Shown: positions 25,281-34,881, counted from the stretch's first letter. The stretch: DNA of 64,000 bases from Listeria ivanovii subsp. londoniensis (GCF_000763495.1 NZ_CP009576.1:816001-880000); one strand, 5' to 3'. The notes: generated from the letters alone by a model not told the origin. Made by a program: numbers and translations.

Positions 25281-25703
25281 TTGGACGGAATTACAAGCTT
25301 ATCAGGGGCTACTCAAGATACGAACAACGCTGTCACATCAAGTGTATCGAAAACACTTGGTAAAGACGATTTTATGAAATTATTTTTAACAAGCTTACAG
25401 TATCAAGATCCATCTAGTCCACTTGATACGAATGAAATGATGTCGCAAATGGCGCAGCTCTCTTTGATGGAACAAGTTGCTAATATGACGACCGCCGTCG
25501 ACAAACTTTCCGAACAAGCACAAAATTCAGCTTTGCAATCTGCGGTTAATTTTATCGGTAAAGATATTAAAGGCGTTTCATTAAATGGAGAAGTGATTAG
25601 CGGTCAAGTAGAAAGCGTTCAGCAGACGACAAATGGCGTAATGTTGAAATTAAAAGAACAAGATAGTCTCGTGCCACTGACATATGTAACAGAAATTAAT
25701 TAA
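25281..25703 (+). CDS. flgD: FlgD hook-capping scaffold protein
   Basis: 140 residues with the FlgD core LGKDDFMKLFLTSLQYQDPSSPLDTNEMMSQMAQLSLMEQ (Q-x-P-x-x-P-x-D/[SN] motif) and a GKDIKG segment. It caps the growing hook. It lacks the extended C-terminal Ig/TIM domain of enteric FlgD and is short like the Bacillus form. TTG start 25281, one base after the fliK stop. Confidence 0.93.
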   Translation: MDGITSLSGATQDTNNAVTSSVSKTLGKDDFMKLFLTSLQYQDPSSPLDTNEMMSQMAQLSLMEQVANMTTAVDKLSEQAQNSALQSAVNFIGKDIKGVSLNGEVISGQVESVQQTTNGVMLKLKEQDSLVPLTYVTEIN

Positions 25704-25721
25704 AATTTGGGAGTGTGACTT

Positions 25722-26957
25722 ATGAATCAAACTATGTACACAGCTATTTCAGGGATGAATGCGTTTCAACAAGCGCTATCAGTTACATCAAATAATATTG
25801 CCAATGCCAATACAACAGGATATAAAAAACAAAGCGTCGTTTTCAATGACTTACTTTACCAAAACACGATGGGATCAGTAGCAGGTGGATTATATGCTGG
25901 AACAAACCCAATGAGCTTCGGTTCAGGAGCAAAAATTGGCGCAATTTTAACAGATTATACAGCAGGTTCACCAACATCGACTGGCAGAAACAAAGATGCT
26001 GCACTTCAAGGTCGTGGCTTTTTCATCGCTGGAGATAATGCTGGCGGAAATATCGTCTACACTCGTGATGGTAGTTTTGCTGTATCAGATAATAATTATT
26101 TAACTACGCAACAAGGTAAATATGTCATGGGCTACGCAACAGATAAAAACGGGAATGTCTTAAGTGGAAATCTACAACCAATTCAAATCCCTCTAAATAG
26201 TGCCATTCCTGGTGAAGCAACGAAAACAGGTAGCTTGAGCGGGAACATTCCACTTGATTGGGGCGAAAAAGATACCATTAATTCCGAGCTTTCGGTATAT
26301 GATAACGCCGGCGGAAAACACAAACTACAAGTGAATATGAAAGCTAGTACTCCAGATGCAAACGGTAATGTTTCTTATGATTACGAAATCCAAATGGACG
26401 GCAAAGCGCTGACACCACCAGTAACTGGAACGCTTAACTATAATGCGCAAGGAGAACTTACGAACGCTGCAGCTCTAAGAAATATCCAAATCAATACGAC
26501 AGTGAACGGCAAACAAATTGATATGGACTTAAATTTAAGCGGCTTAACAAACTACGGCACTAACCAAGTTTTCTCACCAACTTCTGATGGAAAAGGCGCT
26601 GCAACAGTGAAAGACTACGCGATAACTGATTCTGGCTATATCGCAGTGAGCTATTCAGACGGTACTGTAATTCCAGTTGCCCAACTCGCAGTCGCTACTT
26701 TTTCAAATGAAGATGGTCTTGTGAAGATGGGGAACGGTGAATATGTTCCTGGACTTTCTTCAGGCGATGCAGTATACGGTGTTGCAGGACAAAACGGCGC
26801 AGGGGGAATTAGTGGTTCTTCTCTAGAAGGCTCTAATGTAGATTTATCACGGGAGTTTGTTAATTTAATGACTTACCAAAGTGGTTTCCAAGGTAATACA
26901 AAAGTTATTCGTGTAGCCGATGACGTGATGAAACAAATCGTAAACTTGATTCAGTAG
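25722..26957 (+). CDS. flgE: FlgE flagellar hook protein
   Basis: 411 residues with the axial N-terminus MNQTMYTAISGMNAFQQALSVTSNNIANANTTGYKKQSVVFNDL (in part) and the C-terminal GSSLEGSNVDLSREFVNLMTYQSGFQGNTKVI. The middle holds the FlgE beta domains. It forms the universal joint between rod and filament. GGGAG precedes ATG 25722. Confidence 0.96.
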   Translation: MNQTMYTAISGMNAFQQALSVTSNNIANANTTGYKKQSVVFNDLLYQNTMGSVAGGLYAGTNPMSFGSGAKIGAILTDYTAGSPTSTGRNKDAALQGRGFFIAGDNAGGNIVYTRDGSFAVSDNNYLTTQQGKYVMGYATDKNGNVLSGNLQPIQIPLNSAIPGEATKTGSLSGNIPLDWGEKDTINSELSVYDNAGGKHKLQVNMKASTPDANGNVSYDYEIQMDGKALTPPVTGTLNYNAQGELTNAAALRNIQINTTVNGKQIDMDLNLSGLTNYGTNQVFSPTSDGKGAATVKDYAITDSGYIAVSYSDGTVIPVAQLAVATFSNEDGLVKMGNGEYVPGLSSGDAVYGVAGQNGAGGISGSSLEGSNVDLSREFVNLMTYQSGFQGNTKVIRVADDVMKQIVNLIQ

Positions 26958-26970
26958 GGAGTTTAGCTAA

Positions 26971-27207
26971 ATGAAAATAAATCATAATATTCCACTCAGA
27001 ATCGACTTTGAGCTAGGGCGAACCAAACAACCAATCGCCAGTTTACTAGACGTGAAAAAAGGGACCGTTTTTAGGCTAGAAGATTCTGTCGCTAATGTTG
27101 TCAAAATTACGATTTCTGGCAAATGTATTGGTTACGGTGAAATTCTGACAAAAGACGGAAAAATGTTTGTTAAAATAACCAAATTAGGAGAGGGAAGTTC
27201 TTCATGA
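26971..27207 (+). CDS. Small SpoA/FliN-domain protein
   Basis: 78 residues: NHNIPLRIDFELGRTKQPIASLLDVKKGTVFRLEDSVANVVKITISGKCIGYGEILTKDGKMFVKI. This fits a minimal SpoA domain (the E-L-G-R-[TS]-x segment and G-x-x-[FI]-x-L are FliN-like). It sits between flgE and fliM. It is probably an extra C-ring or sorting-platform subunit. Confidence 0.75.
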   Translation: MKINHNIPLRIDFELGRTKQPIASLLDVKKGTVFRLEDSVANVVKITISGKCIGYGEILTKDGKMFVKITKLGEGSSS

Positions 27208-27227
27208 GAGCTAGGGAGTGACAAAAA

Positions 27228-28220
27228 ATGAGCGATAAATTAAGTCAAGAACAAATTGACGCCCTGCTTTCCCAAATGAGTGAAGGTAAGGTAGTCGATG
27301 AAAGTACGGAAATTGGCGACTTTGGGCGCTTTCATCCCTATGATTTTCATAAACCAGAAAAATTTGGTGCTGAACACCTCGAAAGCCTAAAAACCGTTGC
27401 ATCTGCTTTTACGAAAAAAAGTATGGAGTTTGTTTCTCAGCGTATTCGAATTCCGATTCACACCGAAGCAACTCTTGCGGATCAAGTTTCTTTTGCGAGT
27501 GGTTATATTGAAACCATGCCCAATGACAGCTACATTTTTTGCATTATTGACCTTGGTGATCCAGAGCTTGGCCAAATCATTATTGAACTTGATCTGGCGT
27601 ATGTCATTTATATTCATGAATGCTTGTCTGGCGGAAATCCAAAACGGAAACTAAGTGAACGTAGATTACTTTCTGTTTTTGAAGAGCTGACACTGAAGTC
27701 GATTTTAGAAAAATTTTGCGAAGCGCTGAAAGAAAGTTTTAAATCTGTGCACCCAATTGCACCAGAAATCGTCAGCGTCGAAACTAACCCAGCACTTATT
27801 CGTGTGACATCCCCAAATGATATGATGGCGCTTGTAAATGTGGATATCAAATCAGAGTTTTGGATTAGCACGATGCGGATTGGTGTGCCATTTTTCTCTG
27901 TAGAAGAGATTATGAATAAACTCGAAAATGTCGTTGAATACACGTTTGACAAGCGACGGAATTTTGATGCAGAAGTGGAACAAGAACTGCATCAAGTCGA
28001 AAAAGAAGCGCGTATTCGTGTTGGCGAAATTAAAACTACTTGGAAAGAACTGAATAAGCTAGAAGTGGGCGATGTTTTGCTAACGGAAACACACATCCGC
28101 GACACGCTAAAAGGATATGTAACCGAAAAATGGAAATTTGAATGTTATATGGGAAAAAGTGGTAACCAAAAAGCCGTTAAATTTATGCGTCATACAGGGC
28201 GGACAGAGCAGGAGAGGTAG
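27228..28220 (+). CDS. fliM: FliM flagellar motor switch protein
   Basis: 330 residues. The N-terminus MSDKLSQEQIDALLSQM is the CheY-P-binding helix. The middle is the CheC-like domain (FAEALKESFKSV-type helices), and the C-terminus is a SpoA domain (ELNKLEVGDVLLTETHIRDTLKGYV...). CheY-P binding reverses or stops rotation. It lies 2 bp before fliY. Confidence 0.95.
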   Translation: MSDKLSQEQIDALLSQMSEGKVVDESTEIGDFGRFHPYDFHKPEKFGAEHLESLKTVASAFTKKSMEFVSQRIRIPIHTEATLADQVSFASGYIETMPNDSYIFCIIDLGDPELGQIIIELDLAYVIYIHECLSGGNPKRKLSERRLLSVFEELTLKSILEKFCEALKESFKSVHPIAPEIVSVETNPALIRVTSPNDMMALVNVDIKSEFWISTMRIGVPFFSVEEIMNKLENVVEYTFDKRRNFDAEVEQELHQVEKEARIRVGEIKTTWKELNKLEVGDVLLTETHIRDTLKGYVTEKWKFECYMGKSGNQKAVKFMRHTGRTEQER

Positions 28221-28222
28221 AA

Positions 28223-29731
28223 GTGGAGCAATTACTAGATAAAAATATCACGCAAATGGAACTAGATGTGATAGGAGAAATCGCCAACATTTCGTTTGGC
28301 TCAGCTTCTACGGTCTTATCAGATTTATTACACCAACAAGTGACAATTTCCACGCCTAAAGTAGAAATTGTGGATATTTATAATACGAAAGACATTGATA
28401 TTCCGCATGTTGTCTTAGAAGTGAATTTCCACAAAGGAATCGAAATGCGGAATTTATTTGTGTTGCAATCAGAAGTTGCTGCCGCTATCGCTGACTTAAT
28501 GATGATGGGCGACGGAAATATTGATCCAAACGAGGAATTGTCAGAACTTCATTTAAGTGCAGTACAAGAAGCGATGAACCAAATGATGGGGCACTCGGCA
28601 ACCGCGATGAGTAATATGTTTGGAGAAATGATTGATATCACCACACCAGACATTAAAGTCATTGCTTTAAAAGAACAATTAGAAGATAGCGAAGACCAAA
28701 CGATGATAAAAGTTGGTTTTGATTTAATCATTGGCGATCTTATTACCTCCAATTTAATGCAACTGATTCCCGTAAATAAAGGAAAAGAACTTGCCAAGAG
28801 GTTACTTGGTGATACCGAGCCAGAAAAAGAAGAAATCAATTTAACTGCGGAAGAATTAGACGTGTTTTTAGAAGTATGTAATATCGGTATTGGTTCTGCT
28901 TCTACTGTCTTATCCAAGCTACTAAACCGAAAAGTTTCGTTAAAAATCCCAACAGCCAGAGTAATTGATAGTAAAGAGTTTGAATTTAACGAACGTCCGT
29001 GTCTCGTGACTAGTGTCGAATTCGTCGAGGGATTACGTTCAAGCAACACCTTTATTATTAGCAAAAATGCCGCGCTAATTATGGCTGATTTAATGATGAT
29101 GGGTGATGGCAAAGTTCAAGAAGATGCAGAATTAACTGAGCTTGAAGTCAGCGCCGTACAAGAGTTAATGAACCAGATGATGGGCTTTTCTGCTACAGCA
29201 ATGTCAGAAATGCTCGGAACAAAAATTGATATTAGCCCCCCAACGATGGAATTTTGTAATTTTGGCGATACGATGATTCAAAAAAATATCGCTGAAGGTA
29301 AAACAGTGGAAGTGATTTTTCCACTTGAAGTAGAAGGCTTACTAAAAACACCGATGTACCAAATCTTCAACCCAGCTGCTGCAAAAGAAATGGCGCAACT
29401 CATGCTTGCCATTCAAGCTCAAGAAGTAGCAAATAAAGCTGACACACAAGAAATGAAACCTGAAATGCCACTTCCAATCGAGGAAAAAGAAACTTTGTCG
29501 GAAATGGAAGCAATTTTAGAAGCTATTCCAGTGAAGCTAGAAGTAGTTTTTGGAACAGCAAAAGTGAAACTAGAAACATTTATTTCCTGGTGTGAAAAAG
29601 ATGTGATTATTTTAAAAGAAAGTATGAATGAGCCACTTGCCTTGATGTTAAATGGCGTTATCATTGGCAAAGGGATTTTAGTCCGTGTCGATGATCATTT
29701 TGGGATACAAATGACTGAGTTAGTTAGGTGA
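28223..29731 (+). CDS. fliY: FliY switch protein with duplicated CheC phosphatase module
   Basis: 502 residues, longer than B. subtilis FliY (378, from memory). It contains two complete CheC-type units, each with two E-x-x-N active-site helices: E19/N22 (GEIANISFGSAST), E116/N119 (VQEAMNQMMGHSAT), E217/N220 (LEVCNIGIGSAST) and E314/N317 (VQELMNQMMGFSAT). A C-terminal SpoA domain follows (~433-502, KLEVVFGTAKVKLETFISW... DHFGIQMTELV). FliY dephosphorylates CheY-P at the switch. The N-terminal EIDALL peptide of Bacillus FliY is missing. Confidence 0.93.
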   Translation: MEQLLDKNITQMELDVIGEIANISFGSASTVLSDLLHQQVTISTPKVEIVDIYNTKDIDIPHVVLEVNFHKGIEMRNLFVLQSEVAAAIADLMMMGDGNIDPNEELSELHLSAVQEAMNQMMGHSATAMSNMFGEMIDITTPDIKVIALKEQLEDSEDQTMIKVGFDLIIGDLITSNLMQLIPVNKGKELAKRLLGDTEPEKEEINLTAEELDVFLEVCNIGIGSASTVLSKLLNRKVSLKIPTARVIDSKEFEFNERPCLVTSVEFVEGLRSSNTFIISKNAALIMADLMMMGDGKVQEDAELTELEVSAVQELMNQMMGFSATAMSEMLGTKIDISPPTMEFCNFGDTMIQKNIAEGKTVEVIFPLEVEGLLKTPMYQIFNPAAAKEMAQLMLAIQAQEVANKADTQEMKPEMPLPIEEKETLSEMEAILEAIPVKLEVVFGTAKVKLETFISWCEKDVIILKESMNEPLALMLNGVIIGKGILVRVDDHFGIQMTELVR

Positions 29732-31146
29732 AAAATGTGCGTAAACTGGGAGTATTAATCGTTTTGTTTTGGATAATTTTTTCGTATCAAGTAGATGCTA
29801 CGGAAATAATGCCACCAACGATTTCACTTGAAAATGAACAAACAGAATATACGGCCGGAGAAGAAATTCACTTTCGCCTTGAAAATGCGGAAGACTTAAA
29901 AATCGTTTTAATTAATGAACAAGGTCAGAAGCGTTTTTTGAAGGAGCCGGTTTATACGATAACTGATTCGGATTTAGATGGTAGCTACCGCGCCGAGCTA
30001 TATCAAAAAGAGAAGCTTGAACCAGTGTTAGTTGCCGAAGATTTATTTCAGGTGAAGCAACTTGATGAAATAAATCTAGACAATACACCGCCCAGTTTTT
30101 CAGCTATAGATATTAGCCATGATACCGATATTTTACCAACAAGTATGCTGCACGTATCCATCGATGCTAGCGATGCTGGATCAGGAGTGAAAGCTGCAAC
30201 GCTCATCATTCAAGGGGATTCTAACAAAGCAGAAATACAATTAATACAAAACATTTGGACCGAGAAATGGGAAGGCGAACTAGCTTTAACAGATTTTCAG
30301 CCAGGAGAAAAAATTACTTTTGCAGTAAAACTAATGGATTTTGCTGGCAATGAAATAACGGTGGATACTTTAAAAGAACTACAATTATATCAACCTAAAG
30401 ACCCCGCTATCAGCTATAACGGAATAGATATCTTAACTGAACAGAAGAAAATCGTCCAAGTTGGCGAAAAAATCGAACTAACATTAGATAAATATGCAAC
30501 TGAATTTCCTGCTTTTGAATCTGATAGTGGAAAAGTAATCCCGTTAAACTGGCAAAAAAATCCAACTGGCTGGCGAGGAAGTTTGACGCTTAAGAAAGAT
30601 CTTGTAGGCGAAATCATCCAAATACCAGCGTTTGGACCGAAACTACTAATTCGAACCAATAGCACCCCATTTCATTCCATCGAATTAATTAAAAACACTA
30701 TTTTAACAGGAATGATTAATGAAGATTTTGCTACTATTTCACAACTTTATATTGAAGTAAATGGTAGTCGCTATCGGGTGATGCGGGATGGAGCTCGATT
30801 TATAAGCGAAGAAATAACGACCACTGGAGACATTACGCTTTACTGGACAGACTGGGACGGGCAAATTTACAGTGAAGTACTAGTGCAAAAAATTAAGCCG
30901 ATACTTCCTCCAATACATAAAGAAATAATTACCAGTAAACCAGTTATACCAAAAGAAAATCAACCAGTTTTCACAACACCCGCTCCTAAGGCAGAAAATC
31001 CAGTGAAAAAGCTTGAAAATACTTCAAATAAGCAAGCAAAGAAAGAAAATAAATCAACTAACAACTCTAGCAGTATCCCGTTTTGGGTTCCTTCGCTCAT
31101 CATTATCGGCATCATTATTTTTTCGGGAAATAAAGCAATGAAATAA
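29728..31146 (+). CDS. Exported, membrane-anchored protein of unknown function in the flagellar operon
   Basis: 472 residues from GTG 29728 (GTGA overlap with fliY). A signal peptide (KLGVLIVLFWIIFSYQVDA) leads into beta-rich Ig-like domains, for example PPTISLENEQTEYTAGEEIHFRLENAEDL and a segment resembling bacterial Ig repeats (LPTSMLHVSIDASDAGSGVKAATLII). A Pro/Lys/Asn-rich linker and a C-terminal transmembrane helix (VPSLIIIGIIIFSGNKAMK) follow. Extracellular with a membrane anchor. I know of no homologue in the standard flagellar set (lmo0701 in EGD-e, from memory). Confidence 0.8.
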   Translation: MKNVRKLGVLIVLFWIIFSYQVDATEIMPPTISLENEQTEYTAGEEIHFRLENAEDLKIVLINEQGQKRFLKEPVYTITDSDLDGSYRAELYQKEKLEPVLVAEDLFQVKQLDEINLDNTPPSFSAIDISHDTDILPTSMLHVSIDASDAGSGVKAATLIIQGDSNKAEIQLIQNIWTEKWEGELALTDFQPGEKITFAVKLMDFAGNEITVDTLKELQLYQPKDPAISYNGIDILTEQKKIVQVGEKIELTLDKYATEFPAFESDSGKVIPLNWQKNPTGWRGSLTLKKDLVGEIIQIPAFGPKLLIRTNSTPFHSIELIKNTILTGMINEDFATISQLYIEVNGSRYRVMRDGARFISEEITTTGDITLYWTDWDGQIYSEVLVQKIKPILPPIHKEIITSKPVIPKENQPVFTTPAPKAENPVKKLENTSNKQAKKENKSTNNSSSIPFWVPSLIIIGIIIFSGNKAMK

Positions 31147-31169
31147 AAAGCAGAAGTGAGGTGGAGGGT

Positions 31170-32330
31170 ATGAAAATAGATGGCATTCAAGAATCCGCGG
31201 AAAATCGTAACCAATTAGACCGGGAAATAATTAAACAAAATCCACTGGCAAAAGAAGTGACGAGAGCCCAGATGACTACCGAAGTTGCAACAGGAAAAAC
31301 ACCGCCCGTATCATTTTCCTTTCAAGAGCTAAGTAATTTACAACTGAGTAGAACCGCAACAAATTTAGAACTATACATGAAATTAATGATGAACAATGCT
31401 AAAAAAGCCAATGACTTAATTTTCTATGTGATGCGTGCTGGAATTAAAAATCCGACTGATTCAACAAAATGGCAAACAGTTAGAAGAGAAATTAGCAGCC
31501 AACTAAGCACGATTTTAATGAAACAACATAATTTTGAAGCTTATTTTTCAGAAAACCCAGCAAATCAAAAACTTTTTTTAGCCAATCAGAAGATAATGAA
31601 CGAAATATCGTTTCTGCTAAAAATGCTACCAACTTTGACATTTGAGACAACTGGCAAGTACGATTTCTTGCGGACGATGCAAATTGCTTCCGGAAACATG
31701 GAAAAAGGCATTCAAATGATGCGCGAGTTTCAAGGACACATCGAGCATGCGACGAAGCTAGATCCGATTGTGGAAGCAAAACAAGAAACGAACTGGATGA
31801 TTAAAGTTTTGCGTGAATTTGGCAATATGTTTCACGCACGTCACTTAATGCCGTATGAACTACAAGCTGAAAACATCAATATTTGGAAAGTTGGCAGTGA
31901 ATATTTAAAAATGATGAACCAACTTTTACCTCAAATCGGCGCTTTTCCAAATGGCAATATCCAAATTTTTCATCAGCAAGCAACCAAACCACTAACAGAA
32001 CTATTCCAAGAGTTGCAAAGATTAGCTGATGGACAAATGACGCAAGGAAGTATCGCTGTTATTTTGGACCGAATGCAAGGACAATTAACTAGACTGTCGC
32101 AACTTTTCCAAAAAATGGAAGTGGAGGCAGGTTTTACAGATGCTGAACGAATTTTAGGAAGTGTTGACGCCGAATCTGCTAGTGACATGACAAAAATGAT
32201 GCTATTAGCGCAACAAGAAATGTCATTTTTAGATTTATTAGTTAAAGATTTCCGGAGCGTGTCGAAACAACCAGTCTTTTTTTTGATAGTAGCCATTTTT
32301 ATTATTTTATTATTTTTTATTTTATTTTAA
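31170..32330 (+). CDS. Tail-anchored helical protein of unknown function
   Basis: 386 residues, predominantly helical and cytoplasmic, ending in a single very hydrophobic helix (VFFLIVAIFIILLFFILF) right at the C-terminus: a tail-anchor topology. The frame opens at GTG 31161, but ATG 31170, after GTGGAGGG, is the likely start. No known flagellar family recognised. It follows the exported protein by 23 bp and ends the cheY operon segment. Confidence 0.78.
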   Translation: MKIDGIQESAENRNQLDREIIKQNPLAKEVTRAQMTTEVATGKTPPVSFSFQELSNLQLSRTATNLELYMKLMMNNAKKANDLIFYVMRAGIKNPTDSTKWQTVRREISSQLSTILMKQHNFEAYFSENPANQKLFLANQKIMNEISFLLKMLPTLTFETTGKYDFLRTMQIASGNMEKGIQMMREFQGHIEHATKLDPIVEAKQETNWMIKVLREFGNMFHARHLMPYELQAENINIWKVGSEYLKMMNQLLPQIGAFPNGNIQIFHQQATKPLTELFQELQRLADGQMTQGSIAVILDRMQGQLTRLSQLFQKMEVEAGFTDAERILGSVDAESASDMTKMMLLAQQEMSFLDLLVKDFRSVSKQPVFFLIVAIFIILLFFILF

Positions 32331-32338
32331 AAAAGATA

Positions 32339-32351
32339 TTTTTTAAAAAAA
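32339..32351 (+). promoter_or_regulatory. MogR operator before the yaaR-flgK segment
   Basis: T6A7 (TTTT-TTAAA-AAAA), a perfect MogR match only 9 bp after the previous stop. Confidence 0.75.
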
Positions 32352-32376
32352 TATATACTTTTTAGGATTGTTTCAG

Positions 32377-32382
32377 TATAAT
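32377..32382 (+). promoter_or_regulatory. -10 element (TATAAT) of an internal motility promoter
   Basis: A consensus TATAAT lies 26 bp after the MogR site and 55 bp before the yaaR-like start. The -35 is poor. Together they suggest a separately repressible promoter for 32437-45025. Confidence 0.6.
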
Positions 32383-32436
32383 TGAATAGAAAAATAACGT
32401 TTAGAAAGCGAAAATGAGTTTTTCGGGGGAAAAAGG

Positions 32437-32901
32437 ATGAATAATGTTTCAATAAGCCAGATTTCGCAGTCCAAACAGACAAATTTAGTTAGGGGAATGC
32501 AAGAATTAAACCAAACGCAGCAGCTTTATTTCGAGCAAATGAAAGCAAATGGCAAGAAACAAAGTCCATCCCTTACAGAAATCAAGGAATTAATTACCGA
32601 AGTTACAGATAAAAAAACGCTCGTCGAAATGGATATGACGGTCGATAACGTTTTAAGCTATAAAAAAGCTGTCCAATCATTTTTGAATTTTTATGTAAAT
32701 AATGTGATGGATTATGATAATGTCGAAAGCAGGCATCCAAAATATGGGTTTTCTCAAAAAATGACGATTTTAAAGCAAGTAGAAAAACAAACAAGTGAAT
32801 TAGATGATGTGATGAATTTAATTGATACAAAAACTGGACATTTAGACATGTTAAACCGAATTGGTGAAATTACTGGCATGATTCTCGATGTTGTATTGTA
32901 G
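32437..32901 (+). CDS. YaaR-like (DUF327) protein
   Basis: 154 residues. The C-terminal half matches the YaaR/DUF327 pattern: a SFLNFYVNNVMDYDNVESRHPKYGFSQKMTILKQVEKQTSELDDVMNLI helix pair, then the signature LDMLNRIGEITGMILDVVL (B. subtilis YaaR ends LGKIGEIQGMLINLYT, from memory). Function unknown. In Listeria it is the first gene of a MogR-controlled segment, implying use in flagellar assembly. Confidence 0.72.
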   Translation: MNNVSISQISQSKQTNLVRGMQELNQTQQLYFEQMKANGKKQSPSLTEIKELITEVTDKKTLVEMDMTVDNVLSYKKAVQSFLNFYVNNVMDYDNVESRHPKYGFSQKMTILKQVEKQTSELDDVMNLIDTKTGHLDMLNRIGEITGMILDVVL

Positions 32902-32910
32902 GTGATGGGA

Positions 32911-33339
32911 ATGCAGGAAGAAATCCAAAAACAATTGGAAAAATTAATTGAATGTAATGAAAAAGCGAATCAAGAAGCCATTTTATTAGGAAAACTAATT
33001 CAAGCCGAGAATTGGTTAGAAGCGGAAGAGCACCAATTAGGGCTTCAACGTGAATTAGCCATTTTACAAAAAGAATATGAAAATCTGAGAGTGGCGATTG
33101 GTGAAAATAGTACCTTACAACAATGGCAAAGAACTTTGACACCAGCTGAAAATGCACTCATTAATGAACGAAAAGGCTTACTGCTTGAAAAAGAAGCTGC
33201 TCTAAGAATAAGCGTGCAAGAAAATCAAATTAAAACCGAAATGCAGCTAGCGTTTTCTGAACATATGGTGGATGTTATTACCGGCCATCACGCAGAAACG
33301 CAAGCCGAAAATAATATGATGATTAACGAGACTTTTTAG
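32911..33339 (+). CDS. FlgN-like export chaperone (probable)
   Basis: 142 helical residues (MQEEIQKQLEKLIECNEKANQEAILLGKLIQAENW...) located directly before flgK and flgL, the canonical place of FlgN, the chaperone that delivers FlgK and FlgL to FlhA. Three in-frame starts exist (GTG 32902, ATG 32905, ATG 32911); AGGTG at 32900-32904 best serves 32911. Assignment is by topology, length and neighbourhood. Confidence 0.65.
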   Translation: MQEEIQKQLEKLIECNEKANQEAILLGKLIQAENWLEAEEHQLGLQRELAILQKEYENLRVAIGENSTLQQWQRTLTPAENALINERKGLLLEKEAALRISVQENQIKTEMQLAFSEHMVDVITGHHAETQAENNMMINETF

Positions 33340-33357
33340 TAAACGGAGGGATTTTTT

Positions 33358-34881
33358 GTGCGTTTAAGTGATTTTAATACGTCATTATCGGGCATGTCAG
33401 CGGCGCAAATCGCTAATATGGTCGCTCAGCAAAATATTAGTAATATGAATACGCCAGGCTATATTAGGCAAGCAGTGGATCAACAAGCGATTTATAGTGA
33501 TGGTGGGCTTCTAGGTGGAAACAAGCAAACGGGATACGGAGTCAAAGTTACAGACATAAAACGACTGACCAATGTAGCACTTACGACGCAATACAACAAT
33601 CAAATTGCCAAACAATCTGCTTCGTTATACGAAAGTGGCGCATTAAACCAAGCATTAAATTTATTTGGAACACCTGGTAAAAATACGCCAAGTGATAATT
33701 TAGATAACTTTTTCACTGCTTGGGGTGCACTTGCAAAAAATCCTGACCAAGCAACCAATACAACTGCTCTTCTTTCGAGCATGACGATTTTTACCGATCA
33801 ATTAAACCAACTTCATTCAGGCTTAAAAGAACTAGAAACAACCATTACTGCTGACACAGAAGCGGCCGTGAAAGACTTAAACACATTAATTAAAAAACTA
33901 GGCAGTATCAATAAAGCAATTGGGAATGCTGGTTCCAACCCACCAAACGATTTACTAAATCAACGTGACCAACTTTTAACGACCATGTCAGGATATGCAG
34001 GGATTTCTGTGAGCGCACACCCGAATAATCCGGATGTATACGATGTGACAATTGGCGGTCGCTTAGTTGTTCAAGGCGACGAAACGACTGAAATCACTTC
34101 AACGCGTACAGCAAGCGGTTTTGAATTCTCCGTAAGCGGTCAAACGCTCCATATGCCAGAAGGTTCCATTAGTGCTTCCGTTCGCGTCAATCAAAACGAA
34201 ATTAAATCCTATCAAGCTAAAATCGAAACTTTTTCAAATGGCTTAGCGAAAGCGCTAGATGATATTCAAGTAAAAAACGTCAATAAAACAATGGACGATT
34301 TACAAAAAATAAATGATGCGCTCCAAGCAAATCCAAATGATGAAAAACTACTTAGTAATCGCGAAGAACTTTTACGTCAATTGGAAAAATTCCCTGGGGT
34401 AACACGCTCTGGAGACACAATTGATATTGGTGGGACGAGCCATTCGATTGATTCACTTGGCACAAGCACGTATGTAAATGATGTGAGCGACTTTTCGATA
34501 CCAATTTTTGTTCAAAATGCGGGAAAATGGATGATTAATCCTACAATTACAAATAATGCAGAAAACAAACAATTCTTAGGTGTGATTGCGGCGGATATCG
34601 CTTCTTTAAAAACAGATAAAAATATCGAAGGAACCACTTTTCCAAATTTTATGGACGGAATAATTACCGAAGTAGCAACAGATGCAAGTAAAAGTAGTGC
34701 AACATCTACCGCAGATACACAGGCTTTAAGTTCACTTTCAGAGTCAAAATCGTCGCTTGAAGGAGTCAATATTGATGAAGAAATGACGAACATTATGCAG
34801 TATCAAAGCTATTATGTAGCAAATACGAAAGCAATGAATACTGTAAACGATATGATGAAAGCACTCTTAGCAATGTTATAA
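33358..34881 (+). CDS. flgK: FlgK hook-filament junction protein
   Basis: 507 residues with the axial N-terminus (FNTSLSGMSAAQIANMVAQQNISNMNTPGYIRQ) and the C-terminus GVNIDEEMTNIMQYQSYYVANTKAMNTVNDMMKALLAML (typical FlgK ending). First hook-associated protein between hook and filament. Translation begins at GTG 33358 after ACGGAGGG. Confidence 0.95.
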   Translation: MRLSDFNTSLSGMSAAQIANMVAQQNISNMNTPGYIRQAVDQQAIYSDGGLLGGNKQTGYGVKVTDIKRLTNVALTTQYNNQIAKQSASLYESGALNQALNLFGTPGKNTPSDNLDNFFTAWGALAKNPDQATNTTALLSSMTIFTDQLNQLHSGLKELETTITADTEAAVKDLNTLIKKLGSINKAIGNAGSNPPNDLLNQRDQLLTTMSGYAGISVSAHPNNPDVYDVTIGGRLVVQGDETTEITSTRTASGFEFSVSGQTLHMPEGSISASVRVNQNEIKSYQAKIETFSNGLAKALDDIQVKNVNKTMDDLQKINDALQANPNDEKLLSNREELLRQLEKFPGVTRSGDTIDIGGTSHSIDSLGTSTYVNDVSDFSIPIFVQNAGKWMINPTITNNAENKQFLGVIAADIASLKTDKNIEGTTFPNFMDGIITEVATDASKSSATSTADTQALSSLSESKSSLEGVNIDEEMTNIMQYQSYYVANTKAMNTVNDMMKALLAML

